DNA of 64,000 nucleotides from Madurella fahalii (GCA_029876055.1 CM056875.1:3559001-3623000); one strand, 5' to 3'. Positions 21,923 to 34,352 are shown, numbered from the stretch's first letter. Made by a program: numbers and translations. Notes: generated by a model not told the origin, from the sequence alone.

Positions 21923-22476
21923 ACGACTTATATATATATATATATATATATATTGGGGGGCAGGGGGGCGGGAAAAGGGGGGAGGGTTGGTTGTTAATTT
22001 GTATGATGATATTGATATCTCTAGCTGTGGGATACAAACGGAGTTGAGCAGGTGTCATGTTTCTTATCTTCCCTTGCTATTTCTCGTCTCTGCATCGGCG
22101 TATACAGGGTTAGGCTCGGGCTGTCAAAGAAAAATAGAGTGTTAAATTCGCTAGCATGACCATACCACACAGGGTTGCGCGAGACACGGTAAAAACTCTT
22201 CCTGCTTTATCATAGCCCTATTCTACATGATCTGGTAGTAAGCTGCCCTTGATATGAGATGCTCCCTCACCTCCAGAAGATCCATAACACTGCCCTCATC
22301 CAGTAACTACTGCGCCACATGCGTGTGAGTCTAGCGTGGTATGAGATGTGCTAAAACTGATAACACTTGTCTCCGCAACCGTCTCATCTTCCTTCACTGT
22401 TTCCACATGATATCAATACACCTATCACTTTGGTAATCACAATCCGCCTCTGATACCATAGTCATACTGCAATACC
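21923..22476. other. Convergent 3' flanks with a (TA)12 microsatellite
   Basis: This lies between the stops of the membrane-protein gene and the minus-strand 935-aa gene. A (TA)n run at 21929-21953 begins seven bases after the first stop and is followed by a G-rich run. The rest is AT-richer than the window. No gene is supported. Confidence 0.5.
21929..21953. repeat. (TA)12 microsatellite
   Basis: An uninterrupted dinucleotide run directly after a stop codon. It would lie in the 3' UTR of the upstream gene. Confidence 0.9.
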
Positions 22477-25400
22477 TCACATGTTGAACGCCGGAGACAG
22501 GTGGCTGCGGTCCGGAGAGCGCAGCGAGAGCCCTTTCAGCTGGTTCTCAAGAGAACTCCTGCTGTTAGGAGACCGCTCCTCAGAAGCTGGCATTACAAGC
22601 ATGCCGCCCTCGTTCACGTCATCAATGTCGGAGAGGAATTTGTTGGGAGTGATATCCCGGCTTGAGGATGCCTGGTTCTTGTTAAACGAGGGACTCAAGG
22701 ATGCCGCGGCGTGTCCTCCATAGTGTGGCAGAAACCCTTGAGCTGTGGTCGATGATACTGCGCTGCTCGTCGGGCCTTTTTTCAGAACCGCCTGCCAAAG
22801 TTTCGCGCTGCATCAGGGCGTTAGCATTCACACTCCTATATGTTTGCAAACAAAGAGAGGCGTACCCTGACTTCTCCGAGCGCCGCTCGACAGAGCCGAC
22901 AGAGCTCGCGTCCGCGCTGTTCTCGCGGACTCTAAGAGCTGCGCCGTCCCCCATCTGGAACTCCGAATCCCCGTTGATCTGGGTCTCAAAAGACAGTGTT
23001 CTGGCGAGGGCGGTGCAGTCGTCCTCGCTGGCCACCATCCCTTTGGAATCAGCCCTCTCCACAGGAGTCATGGGCCGGAAGGGGTCGCAATCTGTCTCGG
23101 TCCGGCAATAGCCATGGTTGATGCCGAGGTGGCTGTTCGTAATGCGATCAGCCGTATCCTCCTCCGCAGACCCAGCAACGGGCGCCTTGACGGGAGAAGG
23201 CGGATAGAAGTGCTTCCCATCAAACTTGGGCAGGCCTTGAACAGCAGACTTAGGGGCTTTGCCCCAGTACAGAAACCGCGCTCGGCGCTCGTCTTCAGTC
23301 AGAGGGCGGTGGTACACATAGTCCTGGTCTCTGGCGGTGCGTGGATTGACGCCTTTGGGCAGTGTACCAAGGAGGTAAGGTACCCCCAGGTTTGACTGGA
23401 CGTTGTCATTCCTCGCGGTCGCATTGTTACCGTTAACGGAGCCGCCCGTGTTGGAAGCACTGTCAGATTTGCCCTCGGTATGTGGAGCTGCTGATTGGTA
23501 CGGTGTGATGAACGATTGAGACATAGATCGCAACTGGCTCCCACCATGATGTGTCGACTTGCCCGCAGTTCCCCCGAGATACTTCATCCCGGTCTCGTCC
23601 TGTGCCGCCAACTTCCTGGCATACTTATTGCCACTCCAGGTTGAAGAATAACCACGGGGCTGGAAGACCGGGGCAAGTGCCGCATCAGTTGGGAGACCAG
23701 GTCCCTGGGTGAAGTCACGGAGCGGCTCCGGCGGACCCCTGAATACTGCCTTCCCGCCTTCACCGATATTCGTATTGATTCCCTGACGGCCCAGAGCAAT
23801 TCTCCGTCTGATCAATTCATCCGAGTCGTCATGGAGAGCCGGCTGTATCAATGTCCTATCCCCTTCAGCAGCTGCAGCCGACTGTGGCGCAGCTTTGTCC
23901 TCCTTGTCCTGGTCGTTTCTGCGCTGAAGTGTTTCTTCATACTCGAGCTGTGCTTTCAATGTCGCCTCGAACCGCTTGATATGATCCTTGAGAGTCTGGA
24001 TTTTCATCTCCATTTCCTTTTCATCAATTTGGTGCCGATTGTACTGCAGCTGATCCTCGTGATACTTGAGGTTCCCCTTGAATGCGGCAATTTGCTTTTT
24101 GGTGATATCGCTAAGCTTGATTGACGAGATTGGGGGAGGCGTCGACGTATTGAAGTTGGCATTGACTGGGACTACAGTGGGATTGACAGTGGGTGGAATG
24201 CCGGCAGCACCGTGGCTAGACGCAGCATATGAAGTCCCAGCCGCCATCGAACCTGTCCTATTTGGCTGTGGCTGCATGAAGTGGCCGGACAGCTGATGCG
24301 CAACACCATGGGGTAGGCCAACCATCTGGACAGAGACAACCGAGTTGCCCAGAGAAGAGGGAAACCCCCCAACTGGATAGATGACCTGACCGTTGTAGAA
24401 GTACGGCTTGGTGCAGTCGAAGAACTCCGGCGGTGAAATCTTGACGTTCTCCTGCCTGTCGTTGGCGAGGTGGCCATCGTGTCGAGCGTCAGTCGACTTC
24501 GTGCTATGGGCGTCTCTCAGATTGTTGTCCGCCCCGAGTGAGGCTACGGTGGGAGAAGTGACAGCGTGCTGTACAAAAGGAAAGCTAGGGGTCAGATGGG
24601 TTCCGAATGCCATAGGTACAAACGACACTGGCGTTTGGATCGGCTGGAACCCAGGCGGATAACCGGGCACGAATTGAGACACAACTGGAATCGGCTGAGC
24701 GATGCCAACGGGGTTGAGGGGCGGTTTTCCAGGGACAGCCTTCTCAGCCATGTTCTGATCTTGGATTGCCGGGTTGTCGTTGATCCGCCTGGTAGTGGGC
24801 GACGACTGACCGCGAGTGTTGGGGACAATGCGGCCGCCAGCCGTGACGCGGACATGTGTAGGTGAGACAACAGCTTTGTAGAAGCGTTGGAAGCCCTCGC
24901 TCTGCTGAGCAGGAACGCCGCTAGGTGCGGGAATGGGCTCTGTAGAAGCGTTCTCCGAGTCGCTGCGGCCACGGTACTTCCACTCCATCGGGCGTGATGG
25001 CTCGTGTGCTAGGTCTCGGGCATCTCCCGCGGCTTCTTTGGTGACGTCTTTAGAAGGCTCTCGGTTCGGAGCGCGAACAGCATCGCGAGAAACTTCCCGT
25101 GCCAGCTGGCGACCCAAGCGACGACTCGTAGTGCCTTTGAACAAGACTTCGTCGGACGTTGCAGATGAATCGTCCTTATGCTTGGTGGCTGCTGGTTTAC
25201 AACCAGAAGGGTCACGGCCAGATCTTCGCATGATTTCGGCTGCATCCCCCCTGTCAGTCTGAAGCAAATCAAAGTTGTATGGTTGGAAGGTGCGTACTAA
25301 GCTCTGGGTTTCTAGCCAGGGACGAGATCCCACTGGCGGTAGGCTTCCCGCGGAGGGCGAGAAGCTCCTCGATCGAGTAAGTGTGAGTGCGGTGAGGCAT
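22477..25400 (-). CDS. Putative eIF4E-binding protein (4E-T-like), 935 aa
   Basis: Three exons (25400-25298, 25239-22866, 22807-22477) join in frame to 935 residues. Residues 8-14, within HTYSIEELLALRG, match the eIF4E-binding motif YxxxxL-hydrophobic, as in 4E-T (YTKEELL) and yeast Eap1/Caf20. The splice gives NPEL-TEIMRRSGRDPSG. Further blocks are EWKYRGRSDS, FYKAVVSPTHVRVTAGGR and a coiled coil at about 470-530 (KQIAAFKGNLKYHEDQ onward). Near the C-terminus are KLWQAVLKKGPTSS and YVYHRPLTEDERR. The middle is Pro/Val/Gly-rich and disordered. The last intron (GTACGC..CAG, 22865-22808) corrects the frame so the protein continues past an apparent stop near 22682. A role in translational repression or P bodies is inference from the motif and its N-terminal position. 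No catalytic domain is seen. Confidence 0.82.
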
Positions 25401-26717
25401 GTCGTGCTTGATGTAGGCAAAGAGATAGAAGGTTCGACGTCGTGACGCGCAGTACCAACGAAACAAGGTGGGATATCCGCTCTCGGAGCCAGACCGAGTT
25501 GGCAATGACAGTAGGATGAAGACAACTATGGGGGACAAGAAGACGCGGTCGCTGTTTCGGTCTGTCAGTTTCTGGTCTTCGAGTTGCGACACAATAAAGT
25601 TTGGCAGGCAAGCGCGGGGAGACCCGAAGGGGATATTGGCGGCTGCTGAGTCGATCTTGATCTTGACAAGTTTGCAGCGATGATGATTTTGAAGGAGATG
25701 CTTCGCTGCAAGGAGGGTGGGTGGTGTGATGGGATAATCGTCTTTCTGGAGCCCTTTCAGGAGCTTGAGCAACCGTTTGGAACGCTTGCGATGTGATGGT
25801 TGGCGCATCGTTTCCGGGAAATGATGACAACAGGTATGGCTCAGGGCAAGGAGGATATGATCGGTGCTATGGCATTTTTTTTGTTCTTCTCGGGGTTGGT
25901 AAAGGTGGATGGAAATTCAGAAGTACTCACCAAGTAGTAGTTAGAACGCGGCGGGGACAAGGCTGATGAAGGCTGGTGTGAGCGCAGAGGGGCGAGCGCG
26001 GAGCGGCGAGCGCGGAGAGGCAACCCTCAGGTCTTCGAAGAGAAGAGGGTCGTGATGTTTCGGAGACCAAAAATCCGAATCGCGGCCAACAGGGAGATCG
26101 GTCAAGCGAAGCAATATAGCATTGCCTGTTCCTGAGCGAAGAGACGACCGGTAAATGAAGTTGAGATGGGAGAGTGTGAAAGAGAAGAGATCGGCGATGC
26201 AAAACGCCACGGCGAGGATGGTCAAGGGACGGGCACAACAGAGCAGGGCAGCGTAGAAACGGCTCCTGCAGAACAAAGCACGGCCAAAGTCAGTGAGGCA
26301 AGTGGCCAGGTGTCGGATGGAAGGTGCTAGCGAAGGCCTTGGAACTCTTCAACCAAGGCAATCGCCATGGGCGATAACCAGCACGTGAGCACTCCTAGGC
26401 GAAGGTGAATGGGAATGTGCCACCAATAAACATCATGAGTATGGGAGGCGGGCCAGGAGACTGGAGGAAGGCATGCATGACGATGCCATTCTTCAGGCAG
26501 GAGGAGTGAATGGAATGAAGGCAGCGTCTGTGAATCCCCCGTGAATCCCCTGTGAATCCCACGCGAATCCCCGTAGTTAGCCGCTTGTCACTTGCCAGCT
26601 CAACAAACCATCACATCACAAGCTACTTGTAGTCGCCGTGCGTAACTGCAGGTTTGGCCTGCTCGGGGTATTATTTTGCTCACTGCTGCGACCAAGTCAA
26701 CGACATTCCTCCCTCGT
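25401..26717. other. Long 5' region of the eIF4E-binding-like gene, with repeats
   Basis: These 1,317 bases lie upstream of the minus-strand 935-aa gene and downstream of the Arp gene. They probably include a long spliced 5' leader. They contain a 14-bp tandem duplication (25991-26018) and a four-unit GTGAATCCC minisatellite (26527-26572). The open frames on both strands show no conserved protein features. Confidence 0.45.
26527..26572. repeat. Four-copy minisatellite of about 11 bp
   Basis: Units read CTGTGAATCCC, CCGTGAATCCC, CTGTGAATCCC and CACGCGAATCCC, diverging by single changes. It lies in non-coding sequence between two minus-strand genes. No function can be assigned. Confidence 0.8.
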
Positions 26718-28494
26718 TCAAATCGCCCCCCAGACACCCAGAGTCCAAGCAGACCCAGCAGCTGAACCTCGCATCAAGCCCCCGGCACCCAAACTCTGCC
26801 TCTGGATTTTGTGGTCTACATCGCTTGCTCTGCTCGCACCTGCGGCTCCATGCTGCAGCCAGATCTCACGATCAATCGTGGCGATTGCCGGTGCCTTGAG
26901 ATGAGTAACAAGGCTCGCCCCGCTCCAGGGCCCCAACGACTCAATAGCCCTCATCACCCCTTGGACCCGGGGCCGCTGATCGGTCCCTCTCTTGAGCTGT
27001 TCCTCTATGGGGTCTATCTCCGGTACCGTATTGGCCGCGTCGTGCCATACCCCGTCTTCTCCTTCGCCTCCCGCGAGGTGTGATGGCACGCCTGTTGGGC
27101 CGCCGGCAGCCTGACGAGCTCCTTTCCTCTTGAGCTTCGGGTTGGCCCGCAGCTGCTCCACGGCACTGCCTTGCACTGGGTCCCAACCTTTCTCGCGTAT
27201 GAGATGAGACACTTCGTCAAAGATTCGCCCACGAAGGCCGAGCACAGACGAGCATCCGCCAGTGAATATAATGCGGGACATGCAAAGTGACCGGACATCA
27301 AGCGGTAATCGAAGGAGGCTGCGGTACACTAGCAGATGCAGGGGTAACTCATGGTCATCGAAGCTGCTGTGCGGGCGTTGAGGGTCAAAGAAGGCATCCT
27401 CACAGGGTTCTGCAAGGGCATCGAAAGGCAGTTCTAGCGACGTGGGTGACTGGCATGACTTGAGCGGAACGGTTGTCATGCGTGTCTTCCCAGCTGATGG
27501 GGGGTTCCGAGCTTCTGCTTCATCCTGCTCGAGGACCGTTGGCAAACCATCAGAAGACGGCGGAGCTGTTGTAGATGTTTGCCGAGGCTTGCACCAGACC
27601 ATCCGGGTGGTGATGTCGCTGCACTCCTCAAAACTTAGTAGATGCTCTTGATCCACATTAGCGGCATCATTGCCGGGCGCTTTTTTACGTTCGGGAAGAT
27701 GCTTCGCAAGGAGTTTGTGTGTTTGCTCCACAAGCATCCTCCCTCCGCGGATGCTTCTGCGGGTGTCTACCTCCCTGTACTCGTAGACGCTGGTGACGGC
27801 CGTCTCGCTCCATCCGAGGTCAACGATGAGCGCTGACCGCACTCCAGCGCCGACCGTCAGGGCGAGCTGTGACGACAGCAGTGAAATGGTTGGAGGCTGA
27901 AATCGGCTGAAGATGCTGTCAAGGGCTGCCGAGAGATGCGGGATTGGCAGGCCAGATGGGAGGACACAGACCATCCGCCGTGGGCGCGAGTCGATAAGCA
28001 TGTACCTGGAGCACCCATGAGCAACAGGTACGCACATATGCAGGGGAGAAAGTTTCAGCCTACTTTGTAAAGGCTTCCCGCATCGCCCTCTCGATCTTGT
28101 CCCCCACCAAGCCGAGATCAAGACCTCGGATATCAGGTTGCCACAGCTCATAGTCTCTCCCCCATTGCCCTCCGGAGGCTGCACTCCTCCAGTCGTAGCG
28201 GTACCCGGCCTGCCAGTCCCTGAAATCACCGATCCGGCGCTGCTGGCCGGGGCCGAACCAAACGCATCCCCTTGGCGCTACGTCCCCTGAAAAGCCGACC
28301 TGCAGCTTCCGTGTACCTATCTCGACAATGATTATCTCCTCGTCGGCACGGAGACTAGATGGTGAGCCAAAATTGGACGGGATGGGCCGCAGCGGCGTTG
28401 ACGGCCCACTCTGTTGATGGCCGGCTCCGGGGGTTGAGCGGATGTTAGCGACTGAGCGGTGCGGGAGCGGCGCCGAGCCCGCTGGCGCCGACAT
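26718..28494 (-). CDS. Actin-related protein, dynactin Arp10/Arp11 (RO-7) type
   Basis: This is a two-exon gene. Exon 1 starts at 28494 and ends AFTK at a GTAGGC donor; exon 2 continues YMLIDSRPRRMVCVLP after a CTCCAG acceptor near 28005. The actin fold is recognisable: phosphate-loop-like IIIVEIGTRKLQVGFSG near the N-terminus, SALIVDLGWSETAVTSVY (the second DxG-like loop) and the C-terminal IIFTGGCSSVLGLRGR. Large insertions separate these blocks, as in the divergent pointed-end dynactin Arps (yeast Arp10, Neurospora RO-7/Arp11). The N-terminus carries about 50 extra disordered residues. Role: dynactin pointed-end complex for dynein cargo transport. The exact Arp class is inferred. It is head-to-head with GEN1. 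Confidence 0.8.
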
Positions 28495-28948
28495 TATTCT
28501 TTTCTTCTCTGCCTGGATGGGGATTTCAGGATGGCATAGAGTGAGATACGTAAAGACGGCTCCTGGGTAATGTCACAAAATTTTTGGTCTTTTTATTTTT
28601 GCCGGCCGTTTGATAGCCCCAAACTCAAAGGATGAATCGAATTTCAACAGAGTCGAGCTTCGCGGTCTCTTCGCGTATCGAAGTGCCCCAAGCCTGCAGC
28701 TTCAGTGCATGCCCCTGTTAAGTGCATATTTTTTTAAGCGGTGCAACTAAACCCTAGGCCGTGTCTCCGCCAACCCTCCCAAAATGGAAGTGAGACAACA
28801 AAGCGAATGTCACTCTTCGCTCGTTCCCTCATTCTTGTCGCCAGTTGCGCAACCAAGAGGCCGGCTTCAATTGCTAGCTTAGGATGATATAGCAATTCAC
28901 TTTTCAACTTGCTTTGGGATTTTCGGCAGTGAAAGCAGTGCCGCCAGG
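28495..28948. promoter_or_regulatory. Divergent promoter, Arp10-like / GEN1
   Basis: 454 bases separate the two start codons. AT-richer runs lie at 28570-28600 and 28725-28740. No motif stands out well enough to name. Confidence 0.45.
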
Positions 28949-31900
28949 ATGGGCATCAGAGGGTCAGTTGGCTCATTGGCTTCGACAACAACCCCCAAAC
29001 CCAAGGAAAGCTAACATTGGCTCGCAGCATCTACAAGGAAATTGGGCCCGGCGAGCGTGTGTCGCTCTGCAAACTCGCCATCGACAAGCTGGAAGAAACC
29101 GGGCGCCCGTTGAGGCTCGCCATTGACATCTCGATATGGCAGTTTCAGGTGCAAGCGGCCAGGGGTGTGTTTCCACGAGACTCTCTGTTAGGATGATTAC
29201 CTTGTTGTGCTTTGCCTGACCGTGAAACCCCCCAGGTGGCGCCAACCCGGCAATTCGAACCCTTTTCTACCGCTTAGTCCGCCTACTTGGCTTAGCAATT
29301 CAACCCATCTTTGTCTTCGACGGGCCAAACAAGCCCGCCTTCAAGCGCAACAAGCGCTCCGGCCGTGGCGACGGCGTGGCCACCGCCATGGCCAAACGCC
29401 TCATTCGCCTATTTGGCTTCGCTATTCACGATGCCCCCGGCGAAGCTGAGGCCGAATGTGCTCTCCTGGAGCGGGAGGGCGTCGTGGATGCCGTGCTCAG
29501 CGAGGACGTGGACACCATCATGTTTGGCTGCCGCCGGACGTTGAGGAACTGGTCGGCCGAGGGGAAAGGTTCCAAGACGCCAACCCATGTCTCCATGTAC
29601 GATGCCGACGCCGTGGCTTCGGGGTTGAGCGGCCTGAACAGAGAGGGCATGGTACTCGTGGCTCTGATGAGCGGCGGTGATTACCTCCCCGAGGGCGTGC
29701 CGGGCTGCGGCATCAAGGTCGCGTGCGAGGCGGCGAGGGCGGGCTTTGGGCGGGACTTGTGTCGGCTTAAGAGGGCCGACGAGGACGGCCTGGAAGCGTG
29801 GAAGAAGAGGTTGCTGCATGAGCTGCGCACCAATGAGAGCGGCTTCTTCCGGACGAGACACAAGGCGTTGGATATACCGGAAGGCTTCCCAAATATTGAA
29901 GTTCTACGGTACTATACGCATCCGGTTGTGTCTCGGCAGGCGGCTGTCGACAGACTGAAGAAGCAATTTCCCGCCAAAGTCGCAGTTGATGTTGTTGGTC
30001 TGCGGGAGTTTGCGCGCGAAACCTTTGACTGGACGTTCCGGATAGGAGCTGTCAAGTTTATCCGAGTCCTAGCACCCAGTCTCCTTGTCCAGCAGTTTCT
30101 CGAGAGACATGTGGCGGCAGAGGCACACCATGACGACCTTGCCCTTAAGCAGGTGGAGGAGGCAGCGCTGATTCGAGCCATCTCGAGCAAAAGAACACAC
30201 CTCAGCACTGACGCTACGCCCGAACTACGAATCTCGTTTATTCCAGCGGACATTGTCAAGCTAGATCTCAGCGCAGAACCGGAAGAAGAGGTCGAGGCGT
30301 TTGGGCGCAGCGGTCTCGCTCTCAATAGTGACGAGGAATGTGATGAAGAAGCAGTCGATGAGCTGGGCGGCGAGCAACCGAAAACCGGCAGCAGCAAGAA
30401 GCCATTTGATCCACTACAGCCTGACCTGGTCTGGATACCCGAGACGGTTGCCAAATTGGGCGCGCCCCTGACGGTCGAAGACTGGGAGGGGAATCGGCGG
30501 CTGAAGGAGCAAGGAAAGGAGCAACGAGCTGCCGCAAAGGCCGCCCGGAAGACAAGAGCCAAAAAGACAGACATGCCAGCTGGCGCACTTGATAGGTTTG
30601 TCAAGGCCACCAAGGCCGTTAACGACGGCGTGGAAAAGAGAGACTCGCCGCGTCTTGGACTGGATTTACCGTCTCCCTGCTCTCTCCCAATTCCACCGTC
30701 CACTCAAGCTCTGCCTAGGGCAAGAAGTAAGCAGCCCAAGAAATCCTCTACAACAACACAGGCAGACAAGTCGACGGCTGAGATTAATCCTTGGACCCTC
30801 GCCGGCTCACAAGTCAGTCCCAGGGTTACCAAGTCCTTCGCGGCCGCCTCTCAGGCTCTACCGAAGCCGGGTTATGCCGAGGAACCAATTCTTATCTCGT
30901 CTAGTCCTGCCGCCCCTGCGTCGCCTCCGGCCACTGGCGCGGGTATAGCAGGCTGCCAGCAGATGACGCCCACAAGACTCAAGCGCCTGAAGGAGACTTC
31001 GTCAACATCGCTCAGTCGGTCACCAAGCCAGAGGAAGCCGGGATCGCCAGCTTCAGAAAAACCAACTGAGAAAGAGCCTACGGCTGCAACATTACCGCAG
31101 CCCGCAAGGAAGACGAGACCATTTAAGCGGGCCAAGAGCCGAGCAGATGATAATGCCGGCATCGCCGCTACCACAACAGCGCAAAAGTCGATCAAGGACT
31201 ATGGCCGGATCTTGAGAAACGCGAACTCCTCCCGGATGAACGCGAAGCCCACTGCTGCCAGCAACACCCAGCCAATTGAAATACCTTCGGACGATGAGGA
31301 GTTCCCCCTCTCACTGTCGCCGCCGAGACGACCGTCAATAAATCCGACAAGCCTATTGCGGCAGGACACACCTCCCGCCCTGGCCAAGTTGGGTAGGGTT
31401 GAGGACGACGATGATCCATTCGGACCCCTGCCACCACGCACGTCATCCTTGCCTTGCGTGCCGCCGAGGCCAGCAGATTACCCATCTGCCACAAAGCGAC
31501 AGCAACAACAACAGCAACAACAACAAAAACCACCCAAGTTGCGAGGACCTAGCCTCGAACTCTCCATTGACACCGCCACGGCCACCGCCACGACGGTCAC
31601 CGCGAACCAGGGCACGATCACAACCGCGACCACAACCACCACGATAGCCGTGGCTAGCACAATGGCCAAATCTGCGACGACTAAACTCTACATCTCCCGC
31701 ACCAGCATCGGCGGACTCGGGTATTTCGAGGAAGTCGAGGTCCCCCGGCACGAAGCAGACCTCTTCATGGCCGATGGCAGCACCGGCACCGGCACCAGCA
31801 CGAGCGACAACACAAAAGCTGATTTCGGGACGACAGATGGCAGCACAGGCTCTGGACCGAGATTGGGGCTGGGGCTGGGGCTGGGGTCGACATCCGTACG

Positions 31901-31973
31901 GGGAACGGGCCAGGGTAGAAAGATATGGCGGCTGAGCGAGGTTGAGGTTTATGACTTGACAGGGGAGGATTGA
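28949..31973 (+). CDS. GEN1: Holliday junction resolvase GEN1/Yen1 (XPG family)
   Basis: This is a structure-specific nuclease that cuts four-way junctions late in the cell cycle. Three exons: MGIRG (start 28949, context CCGCCAGG, donor GTCAGT), then IYKEIGPGERVSL to the second intron (GTGTGT..CCCCAG, about 29166-29235), then one long exon to 31973. The total is about 962 residues. The N-terminal nuclease core has D38 (LAIDISIWQFQ), D79 (FVFDGPNKPAFKR), E120/E122/E124 (DAPGEAEAE) and D141/D143 (LSEDVDTIMFG), all intact. The helix-hairpin region reads MSGGDYLPEGVPGCGIK. A chromodomain-like patch lies near LVWIPETVAKLGAPLTVEDW. The long C-terminus is disordered and Ser/Pro-rich, with a poly-Gln tract (31499-31530) and Thr-Ala-Thr repeats. 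It is expected to hold CDK-regulated and nuclear localisation signals. Confidence 0.95.
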
Positions 31974-32345
31974 AAAGCACATGTAGATTATTCAGAGCTT
32001 TTAGGAAGTTTATGGTTATAGAAGGCATATATAGACCGATCATTGAGGGTTTGACGATAAAGATAAAAGATACCCAGGTTTGATGGACTCTACCTGTCGA
32101 ACGCAAGACAAGAACCCAGGCTAAGGCAACTTTCCCGGACGGTATCATGATATCAGATATCTACCACAGGCAAGAGACCCAAGATAAAGATACACGAGAG
32201 TAGTAGCAGATAATAACAACCCCCATCCGAAACCAGACTAGACCCTCTTTTCGCCAGAAAACGCCCACTACTTTCACAAGTACACCACCCTCCTCTCCTG
32301 CTCCACCGCATCGCATCCCCCTTCCCCCAAAAGAAAAAAAAAAAC
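31974..32345. other. Convergent 3' flanks, GEN1 and SNF12
   Basis: 372 bases between facing stop codons, AT-richer than the coding regions, with an A-run at 32330-32344 beside the SNF12 stop. No gene is supported. Confidence 0.45.
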
Positions 32346-34352
32346 TCAACGAGGCGCAGGCTGCTTGGAAAGCAACACATTCACACTCTCCCTCGCGTTG
32401 GGGGTATTCCAGACACTGTTCCTCCCACCCCTCCTCCACTCGTCCCCGGCCGTGGCGTCCTCGCCCGTCGCCCCGCCCCTGGTCGCTTCGCCCATGATGA
32501 CGTCGAGATCCCGCTTCTGCGAGCTCAGCCAGGCGCGCACGAACCCCACGGGGTCCTTGGCCATAGACGCCAAAAAGGTGTGCTTGGCCTTGGAATGCGC
32601 GACGGCTTGCACCAGCGTGGCGAGCTGCTCGTCTAAGGCGGCCACCTCCTTGAGCATGGCGGCGTACTGCGAGTTCTGGACAAAAGGTAGGAGCTTGGCG
32701 CGGAGTGGGTCGTCGACGGCGACGCGCACGTCGTAGATGGTTGGCTTGGGGTCTTTGTGGAACTCCTCGTCGACGCGGATCGTGTAGGCCAGCTTGATAG
32801 GCGGAAGGGCCTTGAGGTGCGGGGTCAGGTAGTCATTGAGATGGGGGATGTAGCCCGCTTCGCGGCGGATGAGCTGTCAGGGTTGTAAGCAGATAGCCAG
32901 GGAAGGGGAAAATGCAGGAACAGGGGGGAAAGAGGAGGGGGAAGAGGGGGTGACGGGGGACGTGGGAAAATAGTGACGCACTCTCCGAAGCAGCTCATCA
33001 CAGCGAAAGTTCCTCTTCTCTTCGTCTTCTTGGAGTCTCATGAGCTTGATGTACTCCCAGAGCGCCATGACGGCCTCCTGGCGCGTGGCCTCGCGCATGT
33101 CAATGATTTCGGCGAGCTCGGGGCTGAGCTCGAAGCGCTCCGGGTCCTCGTGCCTGTACAGGTTGATGGTGATGTTTGTGTTCTCATCCCCGTTCCGCTT
33201 GAACGTGATCTCGTCAAAGTCGGCCATGGCCGGCAGGTTGACGGACCCCGCCGGCGTCCTATCCGGCTTCTTCCACTCAACGCTTGTGTCGGCGCTCTGG
33301 CGCCCGTTCCTAGGGCGGTCAAAGTCGACGGTCAGGGCCTTGAAGAAATGCGAGAGCCGGGACCGCTGCCCATGCTTAGCCGGTGCCGTCTTGGGCTTCA
33401 CCTTGTTGGGGCTGTCCGTCTCCATCTTGTCGTCGTCGGCCTCGTTCTCGCCAGCCTTGGCCTCCTCCTCCTCCTCCCCTTCCTCCTCATCCGCCTCGTC
33501 TTCGTCATCTAGCAGTCGGCCCTCGATCTTGACGCGGTAGGATGATTCAAGGTTGGACGAGAAGTCAAAGCTGTCGACGTTGAGGCCGTTGGTCTGCCAG
33601 AATTGGTCCTCGACCGTGTTGCTGATCCAGATACGCAGGGTCTTGAACCTCTGTCCATCATCATCATCACCATCAGCCATTCTTTGTCCGACGTCGCATA
33701 GAAACCCAATATCGAAGTGACATACCTTTGCATTGCGGCTCACCGAGTCCACGATATCCAACCTCTTGCGGGTCATGGTGGCATCGAGGCGGCGCTCTAG
33801 GTCGCGGAGGTTCTTGTAGGCGAGGGCGACATCGCCCTCGCCGACCAGTGTCTCTTCAACGCCATCAGGCAGGGATTTGTCGGTCGGTTTGCGGCTCCTC
33901 AGCTTGGCGAGATGGTTGGCCTGCTGCTGCTGGTGGTGTTGCTGGTTGATCTGGGCCTGCGTCATGGGCACCGAGTGGTGAGGGCCGGCTGACATCATGG
34001 GGCCTGTGGTGAGGATACAGGTTAGGAACTGCTGCGACTTGCTAAGGATGTGCCGTTGCACTTGGCGGCTTCGGGTCGTTGCGGGTTTGCGACGAGCCCA
34101 AGTGTGAAGACTGGAAACTCGAGTCTGGCAGTGGCCCGAGGAGGGCGTGTGCAGCGAGCTCCACCTGCCAAAGTGCCGGGGGCCCGGGGCCAACAAAAGC
34201 GGAGCGTGCCTGCCGGAGTCACGGGGCCGTCATGGATGGGAAGCCATGGAAATATCCATTCACTTACCGATGCCGCCTCGGCGCTGTGGGACATGCTGTC
34301 CCGCTGCCCTGGGCGGGACATGTTGTGCGTATCCGCGATACTGCGGCTGCAT
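32346..34352 (-). CDS. SNF12: SWI/SNF complex subunit Snf12/Ssr3 (BAF60, SWIB domain)
   Basis: This is the BAF60-type subunit of the SWI/SNF chromatin remodeller. The start at 34352 encodes MQPQYRGYAQHVPPRAAG, and a GTAAGT intron joins GGIG to PMMSAGPHHSVPM. Further introns lie after SRNAK (GTATGT, joining RFKTLRIWISN) and after ELLRR (GTGCGT, joining LIRREAGYIPHLNDYL). The family core RIWISNTVEDQFW, an acidic Glu/Asp-rich insert, then the SWIB domain (RFELSPELAEIIDMREA to LKALPPIKLAYTIRVD) are clear. The C-terminus continues with a helical region (LLPFVQNSQYAAMLKEVAALD). The N-terminal His/Gln run (INQQHHQQQQANH) is low complexity. It is complete and the introns are in phase. Confidence 0.93.
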
